Shown: in pieces, positions 54,001-64,000 of the stretch | How the letters are laid out: each line of letters opens with the position of its first letter | How positions within the stretch are numbered: position 1 is the first letter of the stretch | Assembly: GCF_000002985.6 (NCBI RefSeq) | Contig: NC_003281.10 | Span: 1,984,001-2,048,000 of the forward strand | Origin: Caenorhabditis elegans | Lineage: Eukaryota > Nematoda > Chromadorea > Rhabditida > Rhabditidae | Direction: 5' to 3' | Length of the DNA stretch: 64,000 nt | Position numbers and translations under genes: made by a program | Notes under the pieces: generated by a model | The model's input: only the letters and a program-made list of their open reading frames with translations | Database searches by the model: none | Told to the model about the DNA's origin: nothing

Positions 54001-57000
54001 TACGTGCAAGTTGGGGGTAATGTGGATAGGGAAATAGTTTCAGCGATTGCCAGCTCACTACGAACTACATTCAAATTTGTGGAGACTACCGCGTCCTGAT
54101 TCTGGGCTCCGATGAAGCACTGGAGCAAGTATGCTCGGTCCTCGGCCGTGTTCAGTTCGTCGTCGTGGAGCAAATGGAGCACCAGGGAAGAGTTTAGGCC
54201 ATTTGGATCCGAGGATTTTACCTGGGTCACACCACATTCGTTGTTTGAGATGAATAGGTTTAGTGGAAGAGAGGAAGAAGCGGTCTGAATAGAAAAATTG
54301 GGTCTCGACACGAAATCTCCTGGGGTACTGTAGTTATGGCAGATTCTAAGCCAAAAATTGACAGATTTATGGATATTCCATGTTTTTTGTGAATAATTCA
54401 AAATTTTGAATTTTGGCGGGATTTTAAAAAATTTTAAATCAATTTTGGCGGGAAATTTAAATTTAGATGATTTTTTGGCGGGAAATTCAAATTTTCAAAT
54501 AATTTTTGGCGGGAAATTTAAATTTTCAAATTATTTTGGCGGGAAATTCAAATTTCCAAATATTTTTTGGCGGGAAATTTGAATTTTCAAATATCTTTTG
54601 GCGGGAAATTCAAATTTTCAAATTATTTTGGCGGGAAATTCAAATTTCCAAATATTTTTTGGCGGGAAATTAAAACTTTCAATTATTTTTTGGCGGGAAA
54701 AAAATTTCAAAAAAATTACATTTTCAAATATTTTGTGGCGAGAAATTCAAATTTTCAAATTTTTTTTGGCGGGAAGTTCAAATTTCCAAATATTTTTTGG
54801 CGGGAAATTCAAAATTTCTAGTTTAAGCTCTAGGAAAATTGCTTCTAAGCGGAAATTGCTCAGAATTTCAGTGAAATAGTATAAAAATGAGAAAAAAATA
54901 CATTTTTTCGGTTTATTTTTTTCGAAATTCAAAAAATTCTTCCAAAAAATTCCAAAACAGTAAAAACAAAATTTTTGGGGTAAGAAATTATGCTGAATCC
55001 GAATTTCAACACCAAAAATTACAAAAACTCACCGCCTTACACCTAGCATCATCCTGATACCCCTTAACAACTGCAACTCCGCGGAAGCCTGCAGGCGGGT
55101 TGACTTGGACTTTGAAACCGTCTCCCACGCATTCCAAATCAATTATTCCAGAATTTTCAGCAGTTTCAGCATTTTCAGGTCGTGTTGTCACCAGAACTTC
55201 TGGAGATTCCGCCAAATTTTCATTCAAATCCGGCAAAACTGGGGTCAGAATTTTCGAATTTTCGGGATTTTTTACCGAATATTTCGGGGAAGAATCTGAA
55301 ATTCTCTTGGCCAATTTCCATGCCAAATCTTTTCCAAAATTATCAGAATCGTATAGATTTTCAGCTGATAAATTTATGATGAAATTCTTATCAGCCTCCA
55401 GTGTGGAGATCACTAGAACCGTCACATTATGATCCTTCACTAGACGAGTTGGCTCCTGGATTCTTGCATCGGATTGACCATCGGTGACGATTATTAAAAT
55501 GTTTTCAGCATCCGGACGGTCTCCCTGGAAGTTTTTTGGTTGGTTTTCAAAAAAAAAACTCAAAATTGGAAAAAAAAAATTTGTTTTTTGGATTTAAAAA
55601 AAAATCTAAAAATTTTGTAGCTTCTAGACGTTTTTCAGCAAATTAACTATAAAATTCGAATTCCTCGTTATTTTTCACCCTCTTGCACATTTTTCCTGAA
55701 GTTTCTACACAAATTTAGAACTTTCAGCAAATTTGGATTAAGGACTGGTGGCTAAAAACTGCAGGTGATAAGTAAAAAATGACCAAAAAAAATTCTAAAA
55801 TGAGACAAATAATACTGAGGAAAAAAAATGTCGAAAAAAAAATTTTTTTTGGAAATTTTTTTTTGGAAATTTTTTTTTCAAAAATCCTACTTTTCTTGCT
55901 ATTTACTAAAAAAAAACTACCCAAAAATTGAATTCTATTCTACGTCATTTTTTACCCCAGCACCCATTTTTCCTATCTATTCTACGTGTATTTCCAATTT
56001 TTCCGAAAATTTTGGGTTACTGTAGCTCGGAAAGTACGTAATTACAGAAAATTTCAAAAATTGACGACTGGAGGCTAAAAAATGCTGGGTATCCGTAAAA
56101 AATGACGTAGAACTCGAAAATTATAAAGAAAATTTCGAAAAATTGGCTTAAAATGCGTTAAATTCCAAATTTTCGCAACATTTCGGGTTACAGTAGCTCG
56201 GAAAATACGCAAACACCGGAAAAACAAAATTTTAGGATAAAAAATAACAAGGAATCCGATTTCCTAACCAAAATTTAAAAAAAAACTCACTCTTTTCTTG
56301 GTAAATGCAAATTGGGACACTTTTTCCAACGCCTTGTTCAGCTGGCTTCCTCCCTGTAAAAATTAATTTTTTTAAATAACATTTTTAGATTTTTATTGTT
56401 TCTTGAATTTGCTATCCAAAAAAATGAGAAAAATCCAAGTTTCGAATTCAAAATTTTGAATTCCCGCCGCCGCGCTAAACAACGCGAGCTAGCGATAAAA
56501 CGGAGTGTCGTAGTTTTTTCCGAAAAAATGGGTGTGCAAGGTAGTTTTTTGAGAGGAATCCGATTTTCTTGTTTAAAAATATTTATAAAAACTAGAAAAC
56601 CACAAAAAATCAAAATTTACCGTCATAAACTCGGTATCCGCAATATCCGCCAACAGATGCTTCTTGCAATTGTGCTTTCTCAGTGAAAACTCCAAATATG
56701 GCTCATCATTGTATTGAACCAGTGAAACTTGAACTCCGTCGGCCCCGAAATTGCTGAACTGGCCGACAGTCTCGCCGATCAATTTTATGGCTCTCTGGAA
56801 CTTTTGCTCTGTGAAATTATCGGAGGAATCGAGCAAAAACAGAATATCCGTGCGATTTCGGTCGATTTCCGGCCTGTTAGGTGTCGGGCACGCGCCTGAT
56901 GGGATAACAAAGTTTGGCTGGATTTCCTCTGATGATGAAGATTGATGTCTTGGCTTGGAAGTCTGTTAAAAAAATTTGAAACTAAAAATTTCCTGAATCT

Positions 57001-60000
57001 GTTAGTCTCACAAAAAAGTTGACTCAAAAATTGGATTCAACTCACCGAGAGCTTTCAAATGACCTCCAACATGCTCTGTTTTCGACCATTTTGAAATTTT
57101 ACCTACCCATGCGCCTTTAATTTCGTGGTGGGACCCAAATTTTGAAAACAGTCGGAACCTAGACATGATGGGTGTCATTTGAAAGCTCATATCGTGCTGA
57201 ATTTGAAAATGTTAGTTTGAAAGTGATTATTCAAAAATTGAACTAGATTTTGAAGGAATAAAATTAGGAGATTTTCGAAAATCTGAAATTTTGTTAATGT
57301 TAAAGATTATGTGATTTTTGTTACAAAACTTGTAAAACAGTTTTGTTAATGCAGAATATATTATTTCAAATCGGGGTTTGTAGATTTAAGGCGGTTCAAT
57401 GTAGATTTACGAAAGGGTCAAGTAGATTTACGGGGGGATGTCTGTGTGGATTTACAGGACTTTATGTAGATTTACGTGAGGTCTGTGCAGATTTACGGGG
57501 ATCTGTGTAGATTTACGGCGGTCCTACGTAGATTTACGGGAGGTCTATGTGGATTTACGGGGATCTGTGTAGACTTCCAAAACACTATGCAGATTTACGG
57601 GCTGTTATGTAAATTTACGGGATTTACGCGGTTACCTCGGAATTAGTAGTAGAAGCGATGGCAGTAGTAGTAGTAGTGACTATAGGCTCATTTGGTATGG
57701 CAAACTCGTTAGTGTAATCATAATCCTCATCTTCTCTTACAACTTCCGGAGTTACAGTAGTCGTGGGTACTGTAGGGCTACTGTAGTCTTCCGCTGAGGT
57801 GATGGGGTTCCATTCAATGCTTGAAGTGGAGAAGAATGGCTCTTCGGTGTAAATTGTGTGCGGTGCTACCTCGATTTTCACGATCTCGTCTACAGTATAC
57901 CGGCGTGGGGTTACGGTAGAAGTGGGCGTGGTCTCGGTTACTGTAGAAGGTGGTGACGTCATTGGGGTTACTGTAGAAGTTGGTGTGGTGTCCAGCGTGA
58001 AAGTGAACGGATTTTCAGATGAAGTTACCAGTGGAGGGCTGAAAGTCGATGGATGCAGGGTTGGGGCTGATGATGGCTTTGTTGGAAGGTTGTGGACTAC
58101 TGTAGATTCTGAATTTCAAATAATCAATATTTTTTCTGAATAGAACTAAAATTTCTCTAAATTTACCCCCAAAAATTAAGTGAAAACTTCAAAAACCGGT
58201 GAAGTTATCGATATTCAAAAATTTTCGATTTTTCAACTTAATTTTTTTTTTAAATTATTTTTTTTTGAGTTGTTTTAACAAAATTCATCGATTTTTGGAT
58301 TTTTTTTCAATTTTCTTACCCGTTGTAAACATAATCACCGGCTTCGAGGTCACCGTGCTCTCATAGTCCTCCTCGTTGCTCTCAAGGTTCACAATTCCGT
58401 GGTGGTGGTGAGTGGATGGGGAAACCTCGATAAGTGTCGGTTTTCTCGTGGGAATTGCAGAAATTTGACCATTTTCAGCGTGCTCAGCGTGTCTGAAAAC
58501 CAAAAATCAATTAAAAATTCCAAAAAATACTAGTTCCTACTGTATTTCTTCAGATTCCGGTCCATACGTCACCACAGAAGTTGGTGGGCGGTAAGGGGGC
58601 GGGGTTATGGGCGGGGCTTGCGTGGTGGGCGGAGTCTGTCTTGTAGTTGTCGTAGGCGGAGTCCACGGAGCCCAAGTTTGCTTTGTGCGCGGAGTCTGAG
58701 TCGTTGATGAAGTCTGGGTTGTGGGCGGAGTCTGAGTTGTTGGGGGCGGAGTCTGAATTGTGGGCGGAGTCTAAAAATTTTAGAATTGAAAATGTCTGTA
58801 TAATCTACAGTAACCCACCTCAGTCACCCGGATTCCTGGCATAACGTGAACACGCCCATCTGTCGGTCGTGTCCAAGAAGTGGGCGTGGTTTGGGTAGTG
58901 GGCGGGGCCTCGGTGGGCGGGGCCTCGGTGGGCGGGGCTTGAGTCGTTGTTGTTGTCCAAATTCTTGTGGTAATGGTGCGTCGAGGTGTTGTTGTAGTTG
59001 GACTTGTCACCACTACAGTAACTCGGCGAGTGGTGGTTGTTGTGGGCGGGGTCTGAGTAGGCGGGGTTTGCGTGGGCGGAGTTGTATGACTTTCCGAAAT
59101 ATCCTCGGAACTCTCATAGTCGTCATCATCAATGTTAAATTCTGCAGGTTGGGAAGTGGTGGGCGGAGTCCGAGTTGTGGGCGGAGTCCTAGTTGTGGGC
59201 GGGGCTTTGGTAGTTGTCGTGGTGGTCGTCTCTTGATCGATTTTTCGAACCTGAAAATCGAAGATCAAAAAAAAAAGCTTAACTTTTGAATTCCCGCCCG
59301 ATCAACGTTTTGCTAAACAACACGCGGTGCTTAAAAGCGGAGTGTCGTTGTTTTTAACGGAGTTAGCGAGTTTTCGACTCAATTTGTGGATAATATCCTA
59401 AATCCCTGCGAAATATTGATTTTAACAAACTAGATTTTTAAATTTCCGCCCGCCAACCGTCAACCGCTAAACAACATGCAGTGGCGTAAACAACGGAGTG
59501 TCGTTGTTTTTCGTGATTTTTGGCGGGAAATTTGAATTTTTTTGGTTTTCTAAGGACAAATTTTATTGCTTATTTTTTTGGTGGGGATTTTAAATTTTTT
59601 TGGGAGAATGAATTTTGGATAAAAATTTTGCAAAAAAAATTCCAAAAAAAAAAAGAAGTTTTTCCTCTAATTTTTTCTGGCCTACCTCATCAAATCCTTC
59701 TTCAATCAATTTTTCCAGGTCTTCTTCAGTAATATCAGTATTATCAATAGTTTCACCCAAATTCTTTGCCAACTCATCGACCAACGCCTCCTCGAGCTCC
59801 TTCCGCATCCCGTTGTCCATAGTCATGGTACTCCCACGCATTCTATCCATAACTTTTGGAATTGCACGGTTGAGCTCTTTATTAACAGCATTATTAACAG
59901 TATTTTCCAATTGTCGGTTTGGAGTCGATACGGTGGCTTTTACCTCGATTATGTTGGATGCTCCGGGCTTCTGGAAAAAATTTGATGTATTGGGTAAGGT

Positions 60001-63000
60001 AATAAAAGTGTGAAAGTAATTTTAATGAAAATTTCACAAAATTTCAAGCACTTCAAGTCAAAAATCAGCCGAAAATCTCAAAAATTGAGTGAGTTATTGA
60101 TTTTCGAGAAATTTCGATTTTAATTTTTTTTTGTTTGAAAAACAATTATGGTTCGACCGCCAAGAAAACTATAATTTTGCAGGTTTTGTTCTAAAAGTTA
60201 GTAAAAATATTTTTGTACCTTTGAAGACAAAATTGAGCTGAAAATTTTAAAAATGGGCGGAGTTACGAGTTTTCGAAATTTTTCGAAAAAATGTCAAATT
60301 ATTATTTTTGGAAAATTTCCAGAACTTTCTGGAAATCATGAAAACTTTCTATACGGAAAATTTCAGAATCTTCACAATAAAAATCTAGAAAATACGGTAG
60401 TTTTCCAGAGTTTACATTTTTTGAAAATTTTCGATTTTTTTCGAAAATCCATAACTTTGTCAATTTTTAACATTTTCGGTTGTTTTATGGCTTAAAATCT
60501 AAGTAAAATCTTTTTCTATTAGATAAAAATTATAACTTTAATTTTCCATCAGAACTACAGTACCCCATGGGTTTTCGTTTCGGGACTCAACTTTTTTTTT
60601 GAAGATTTTCGAAAATCCATAACTTTGTCAATTTTCAATATTTTTGGTTGTTTTTTAACTTAAAATGTGCGTAGACTCTTTTTCTATTAGAAAAAAATAC
60701 AATCGTCAAATTTTCAGTCAACTCTACAGTACCCCAAGGGTTTTCGTGTCGGGACTCAAAATTTTTTAAAAAAGATTTTTGAAAATCTCTAACTCTGTCC
60801 ATTTTCAAGATTTTCGGCTGCTTTTTGACTTAAAACACGCAAGATTTTCCCAATTTTCCTACAAAAAAATAATAACACACCTGAACCTGTCCCTCATCCA
60901 CAAACTCCAAAGTATCCCTGTCAAAATCCTTGGTGATCACAATAGGGTCACTATGGGTCCCCGGTCCGCCATGGGAAGTCCCAATTCCAAATAATCCACG
61001 TACTGGGGTCTTGATCTCCGTATGAGATGGCATACGATCCTTGGCATTCAGGTAAAGGTGGATGATGATGTTGTTAACCGGATCCAACTGTTGGGGTCCC
61101 TGGAAATGTGGGATTTTTGGGATTTTTAAAATGAAAATTCAATTTTTTCAGGTAATGCAGCATGAAAATAAAAAATTATTTTAAAAATAAAATCAAAAAC
61201 ATTTCGAATATCCGCCGGAGAAACTTCTGTCTGTCGCTGAAGGATGGATGACGTTGGGATTTGAATATGGGGTCTCTGGAAGATAATGTTGGAGGAAACT
61301 GACAAAAAAAAAGACTACATGCAAAACATGACAACTTTGGCGTCCGACATTTTACGGGCTCCCGCGAGATGTCGGACGCTTCAATTCTACAACAGAAACA
61401 ATCGATAGAGGGGATATAGTGAACAAGAACATGAAAACAAACAGACAGAAAAAACCGGTCAACACAAAAAAAAAGATAAGAAAAAGTACACAGTTAAATC
61501 ACAACTGCATGCCTCAAACGCAAAACAATACGCAAATCACAAGAAAACTGGAAAAAAAACCACATAAAACTTCAGAAAAAATACTTAGAATTTCTACAAA
61601 AGCTAAAAATAGTTGCCAAACAATTAAAAGATACCAACATAGTGAAATAGAGAAAAAACAATACAAACATTACAAATTTAAACAAATCTACATGGATGAA
61701 AAATATATTTCACAACACACGCGGTGTCAGGAGGATGTCCCATAGCGGGTAGATCTACAAGTAACGCGCGAGAATTTTTTCCTCAAAAAATGTGACGCCA
61801 GTACGTTCTTAACCATTCAAAACCAGTTCAACTCCCGCATTTTTTGTAGATCTACGTAGATCAAATCGAAATTGGACACTCTGACACCACCACGTGACAA
61901 CACGAATACATTTTAATCCGCTACAGTACAAACCTGAAAATGTGCTACTTGACGACCCTGATGTGGAATTTGACCGGGCGCTCCTGCACGGAAATGATTG
62001 TGAGGTGGTTGGAATGACGGTGGTGTCTGAAATTGTTGTATTATAGCGTTTTGAAAACATTCTTAGAATAGAAAGCTACAATAGTTAGAAATGGAAAAAA
62101 GAACACAGTGGTTGCATGATTTTTTACACCAAAAATGTCTTATCTATAGTTCAATTTATGTGGCCTGTAGGGATATTATGGCCTAAATTTTTCCGTAGGA
62201 GGTGATTGTAAATGAAAACCGTTCTAGTCTGAGCAACCGCTGGGCACTACAATGACTCTCATTTGCAATCACCTCCTACACAGGAAAACAACAGAACAAG
62301 CGGGAAGAATGTAGGTCACAATAGACCGGCAGAGGCTCTCCACTATTGATATTACCGCCATAAATAAACGTACGTAGAGTCAGAAAGTCCCATTTCGCTT
62401 TGATCTTCGAAAAATGCGGGAGATAAGTCGCAGACATCTTATCTGATTTTGCATGGCTAAGAGCGTGCAGACGTCACAATTTTTTGGGAAAACAATTCCC
62501 GCATTTTTTGTAGATCAAACCGCAATGGGACAGCCTGACACAACGTGTTGTTCACTATTGTATGGACACAACAGTATGAAATAAAATAAATGATTTTCTG
62601 TAATTTCAATGCGAATTTTACAAATTTGCCTACGTCTAAGCCTATGCCTAAGCCTAAACCTAAGCCTAAGGCGAGATCTAACCCTCATCCTAACCCTAAC
62701 CCTAACCTTAAGCCTAAGCCTAAGCCTAATCTTCAGCCTAAGCTTAAGCCTAAACCAAAGCCTAAGCCTAAGCCTAAGCCTAAGCCTAAGTTGAAATTTT
62801 TAGGCCAAATTTTAGGCCAAATTTAGGGTAAATAAATCTACAAAATTGGGCCCAAGTCCAAGCCTAGTCCAAAGCCTAAGTCTAAGCCTAAGCCCAAGCC
62901 CAAGCCTAAGCCTAACCTCCAGCCTATCTCACCTGTGGAATAGTCCTCTGCTGCTGCCGGAACCCAAATCTCTGTGGATCCTGCTGCTGAAGCTGTTGCA

Positions 63001-63997
63001 TTTGCCAATTGAAATTCTGGCCAGCTCTCTGATGATTACCCGGGAATTGTCGGTTGTCTAGATTTAGAGAAGGTTGTCGGAAACTCGGATAACTCCTTGG
63101 TGGTTGGAAGTTTGAGGGCCGTGGTGGTGGCTGGTACCCTCTGGCCAGCGTCGGAGCCGGAGCTTCTTCTTGTCTTGGGGAGGGTGGTGGACGGAGGAAC
63201 GGACGGCCAATGGGCACTGCGTCATATGTTTGGGAGGATACCTGGTATTATTTTAAAGGGTAATTTTTGAAATGTGCTCTATATCAGCCTTAAAACAACA
63301 CCCATATTGCCTTGTTTTGAAATTTTGGGTCCCGCAGCGAAATCGGTTGTTTAAAGGCGCAGAAGGGATATATTTTTGAAAGTATGTGGAACCTATGCAT
63401 TTTTACACAAATTTCAAATACTTTTGATAAGTCTTAGAAAAAAATGGACTAAAAAGCTTCAAAATTGACAAAGTTATCGATTTTCGAAAATTTTCGAAAA
63501 ATTTCAAAAAATCAAAAATTTTATTTTTTCGAAATTTCGATTAATTTTCTTATCTTCAAACTGAAATTTTATTATTTTTGAATTAAAAAACCCTGTAGCT
63601 TCCAAATTACACCCATATTGCCGTGTTTCCTCAATTTAGGGTCCCGCCACGAAATTAAAGACGCATAAAAATTTTCCTATAGTTGACGAAATGTAGGCAA
63701 TATGGGTGTTATTTTGAAGCTGAGAATTAGTAGAATGCGAAAGTTAATTCGAAAAATTTTTTAAACCCCAAAAAATTTGCTAAAATATTCGAAATGTAGG
63801 AAAAAAAATTTTTCTCGAAATTCCTATTTTTCTAAAAAATTTCCAGACAAGATTTGAGTCAATTTTAAGCTCAAAATAAGCCAATTTAAATTTTAGAGAA
63901 CTAAAAAAAGTCCTAAAATCCGAAAATTTCTCACCAAAACCGGCAAAACGAGCCCTAAAATCAGTATTGGTATTGTGGGGCTCCTCCGACGTCGCAT
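51036..63997 (-). CDS. Mucin-like vWA + ZP-domain transmembrane cuticlin-type protein (about 1433 residues, 21 exons)
   Basis: Minus exons, 5' to 3': 63935-63997, 62933-63241, 61934-62026, 61201-61275, 60881-61099, 59686-59970, 58819-59250, 58541-58770, 58320-58492, 57636-58108, 56621-56962, 56291-56353, 55033-55524, 53880-54284, 52829-52981, 52679-52753, 52551-52629, 52134-52277, 52007-52086, 51656-51673, 51036-51134; every junction is in phase. Order: signal peptide ([20 protein letters not shown]), Pro/Gln-rich region (22-155), an unrecognised acidic domain (181-348), Thr/Pro mucin stretch (349-784), vWA domain (about 820-990; [18 protein letters not shown]), ZP domain (about 1049-1305; [29 protein letters not shown]), furin-like [10 protein letters not shown] (1310-1311), TM (1352-1368, [17 protein letters not shown]) and cytoplasmic tail. 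Likely an apical extracellular-matrix/cuticle component released by cleavage. Exon 4 (61201-61275) has a poor donor (AAAT|GTTTTT) and may be skipped in frame. Confidence 0.92.
51656..51673 (-). other. 18-nt microexon of the vWA/ZP gene
   Basis: It encodes RQSPAP in the cytoplasmic tail, between GTTTTCAG and CT|GTAAGT. It is phase 0 on both sides, so it can be included or skipped without a frame change. Confidence 0.65.
51699..52003 (+). repeat. CTACAGTACC minisatellite
   Basis: About 25 head-to-tail copies of CCCTACAGTA / CCTCTACAGTA (10 or 11 bp) in intron 19 of the vWA/ZP gene. The unit contains the TACTGTAG-type motif of the dispersed repeats. Confidence 0.95.
52290..52545 (+). repeat. 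TGTAGATTTACGG minisatellite, block 1
   Basis: About 12 degenerate copies (step about 20-22 bp) of (A/G)TGTAGATTTACGG followed by GGTTCTA or similar, in intron 17 of the vWA/ZP gene. Confidence 0.85.
53030..53830 (-). repeat. Tandem repeat of about 240 bp, three copies, in intron 14 of the vWA/ZP gene
   Basis: Units around 53040, 53290 and 53560 share GGGTACGGTAGCCCGAAAAG, CACGACAAAATGCACAACTT, TCTCAAAATTGATGCTAGAG and GGTAAAAAGTGGCGGGGAAT. It belongs to the same family as 19640-20270, in the opposite orientation. Confidence 0.85.
54405..54820 (+). repeat. CCCGCC minisatellite block D
   Basis: About a dozen units of GGCGGGAAATTCAAATTT plus CCAAATATTTTTT in intron 13 of the vWA/ZP gene. Confidence 0.85.
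55640..56270. repeat. Diverged copies of the 240-bp repeat in intron 12 of the vWA/ZP gene
   Basis: GGGTTACTGTAGCTCGGAAA and GGGTTACAGTAGCTCGGAAA occur about 180 bases apart with flanks resembling the 53030-53830 units (TACGTAATTAC, CACCGGAAAAACAAAATTTT). Confidence 0.6.
57370..57625 (+). repeat. TGTAGATTTACGG minisatellite, block 2
   Basis: Same unit as 52290-52545, about 12 copies (for example GTGTAGATTTACGGCGGTCC), in intron 10 of the same gene and running up to within about ten bases of the exon 10 donor. Confidence 0.85.
59971..60880. other. Intron 5 of the vWA/ZP gene with dispersed repeats
   Basis: CTACAGTACCCCATGGGTTT at about 60555 and CTACAGTACCCCAAGGGTTT at about 60723, both followed by TCGTGTCGGGACTCA-type ends. 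No exon was found. Confidence 0.6.
61723..61888. mobile_element. Palindromic MITE (GGTGTCAG/CTGACACC), copy 2
   Basis: GGTGTCAGGAGGATGTCCCA at the left and CACTCTGACACC at the right, with ATGTGACGCCAGTACGTTCT inside and CATTTTTTGTAGATCTACGT in the right arm. It lies in intron 3 of the vWA/ZP gene. Confidence 0.75.
62191..62286. repeat. Hairpin of about 95 bp (TAGGAGGTGATTGTAAATGA / complement)
   Basis: TAGGAGGTGATTGTAAATGA pairs with TCATTTGCAATCACCTCCTA at 19 of 20 positions, with TTCC/GGAA just outside. The loop region is partly structured. It lies in intron 2 of the vWA/ZP gene. It may be a small MITE or a miRNA-like hairpin. Confidence 0.6.
62377..62543. mobile_element. Palindromic MITE, copy 3 (left end degraded)
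   Basis: The right end CATTTTTTGTAGATCAAACC then GGGACAGCCTGACAC matches copy 1. The centre GTGCAGACGTCACAATTTTT is inverted relative to copy 1. The left terminal GTGTCAG is degraded to GAGTCAG. Confidence 0.65.
62628..62925 (-). repeat. Interstitial telomeric-type array, (TTAGGC)n, G-strand on minus
   Basis: GCCTAAGCCTAAGCCTAAGC runs with variants (CCCTAA, TCCTAA) in two blocks, 62628-62800 and about 62848-62925, separated by 45 bp of AT-rich DNA. The second block ends about eight bases from the exon 2 donor of the vWA/ZP gene. Confidence 0.9.
63242..63934. other. Intron 1 of the vWA/ZP gene
   Basis: It contains two dispersed-repeat copies (GGGTCCCGCAGCGAAA at about 63329, GGGTCCCGCCACGAAATTAA at about 63640) with CACCCATATTGCC motifs. 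No exon was found. Confidence 0.6.
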
Positions 63998-64000
63998 TTT

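Noticed and set aside
60253..61745. Plus-strand open frames opposite the vWA/ZP gene
   Set aside because: They are antisense shadows of exons and repeats; the Lys/Gln-rich frame at 61419-61745 has no splice sites or start context.
1..64000. CRISPR arrays, bacterial operons or ribosome binding sites
   Set aside because: The tandem repeats have degenerate units without unique spacers, and spliced genes with nematode features show the DNA is eukaryotic.

Overview
The window looks like nuclear DNA of a Caenorhabditis nematode, very AT-rich and full of repeats. The evidence is short introns with TTTTCAG acceptors, the nematode telomere unit TTAGGC present inside the window, hundreds of copies of the dispersed motifs TACTGTAG and GTCCCGCCACGAAAA, tRNA-derived foldbacks, and nematode-type gene families (an anion-channel LGC, a CCK-like receptor, a vWA plus ZP cuticlin). 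All gene models below were built by joining exons by eye at GT/AG sites and checking that every junction keeps phase. No database search was possible.

Layout. 1-4.4 kb: small secreted-peptide genes and fragments embedded in CCCGCC minisatellites. These are a minus-strand gene cut by the left edge, an opposite-strand paralogous pseudogene, an unrecognised 49-residue candidate and a well supported 72-residue secreted peptide. 4.5-13.9 kb: no convincing gene; two tRNA-derived foldback elements, a dense cluster of dispersed repeats and poly-G/C tracts. 13.9-18.4 kb (+): a complete Cys-loop anion channel subunit in 8 exons. 18.4-22 kb: repeats. 22.0-25.2 kb (+): a secreted M28-type metallopeptidase homologue that has lost catalytic residues. 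26.7-37.6 kb (-): a CCK/sulfakinin-type neuropeptide receptor in 13 exons with a 5.4-kb first intron. 37.6-51 kb: intergenic; a transposon with a perfect 10-bp target duplication, interstitial telomeric repeats, CCCGCC arrays, tRNA-like elements and an inverted pair of genuine tRNA-Glu genes. 51.0-64.0 kb (-): a complete 21-exon gene for a secreted or transmembrane mucin/vWA/ZP protein of about 1433 residues, whose signal-peptide exon ends only 3 bases from the right edge.

The most striking structural signal is one 31-bp satellite present as three separate arrays. One lies inside an intron of the peptidase, one between the peptidase and receptor genes, and one inside an intron of the receptor. 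The arrays share a CGGAA-N5-TTCCG core and differ in the 5-base spacer and in orientation. The channel and the receptor suggest neuronal signalling. The ZP/vWA protein suggests apical extracellular matrix or cuticle. Nothing in the sequence ties the four large genes into one pathway, and they are not arranged as an operon.
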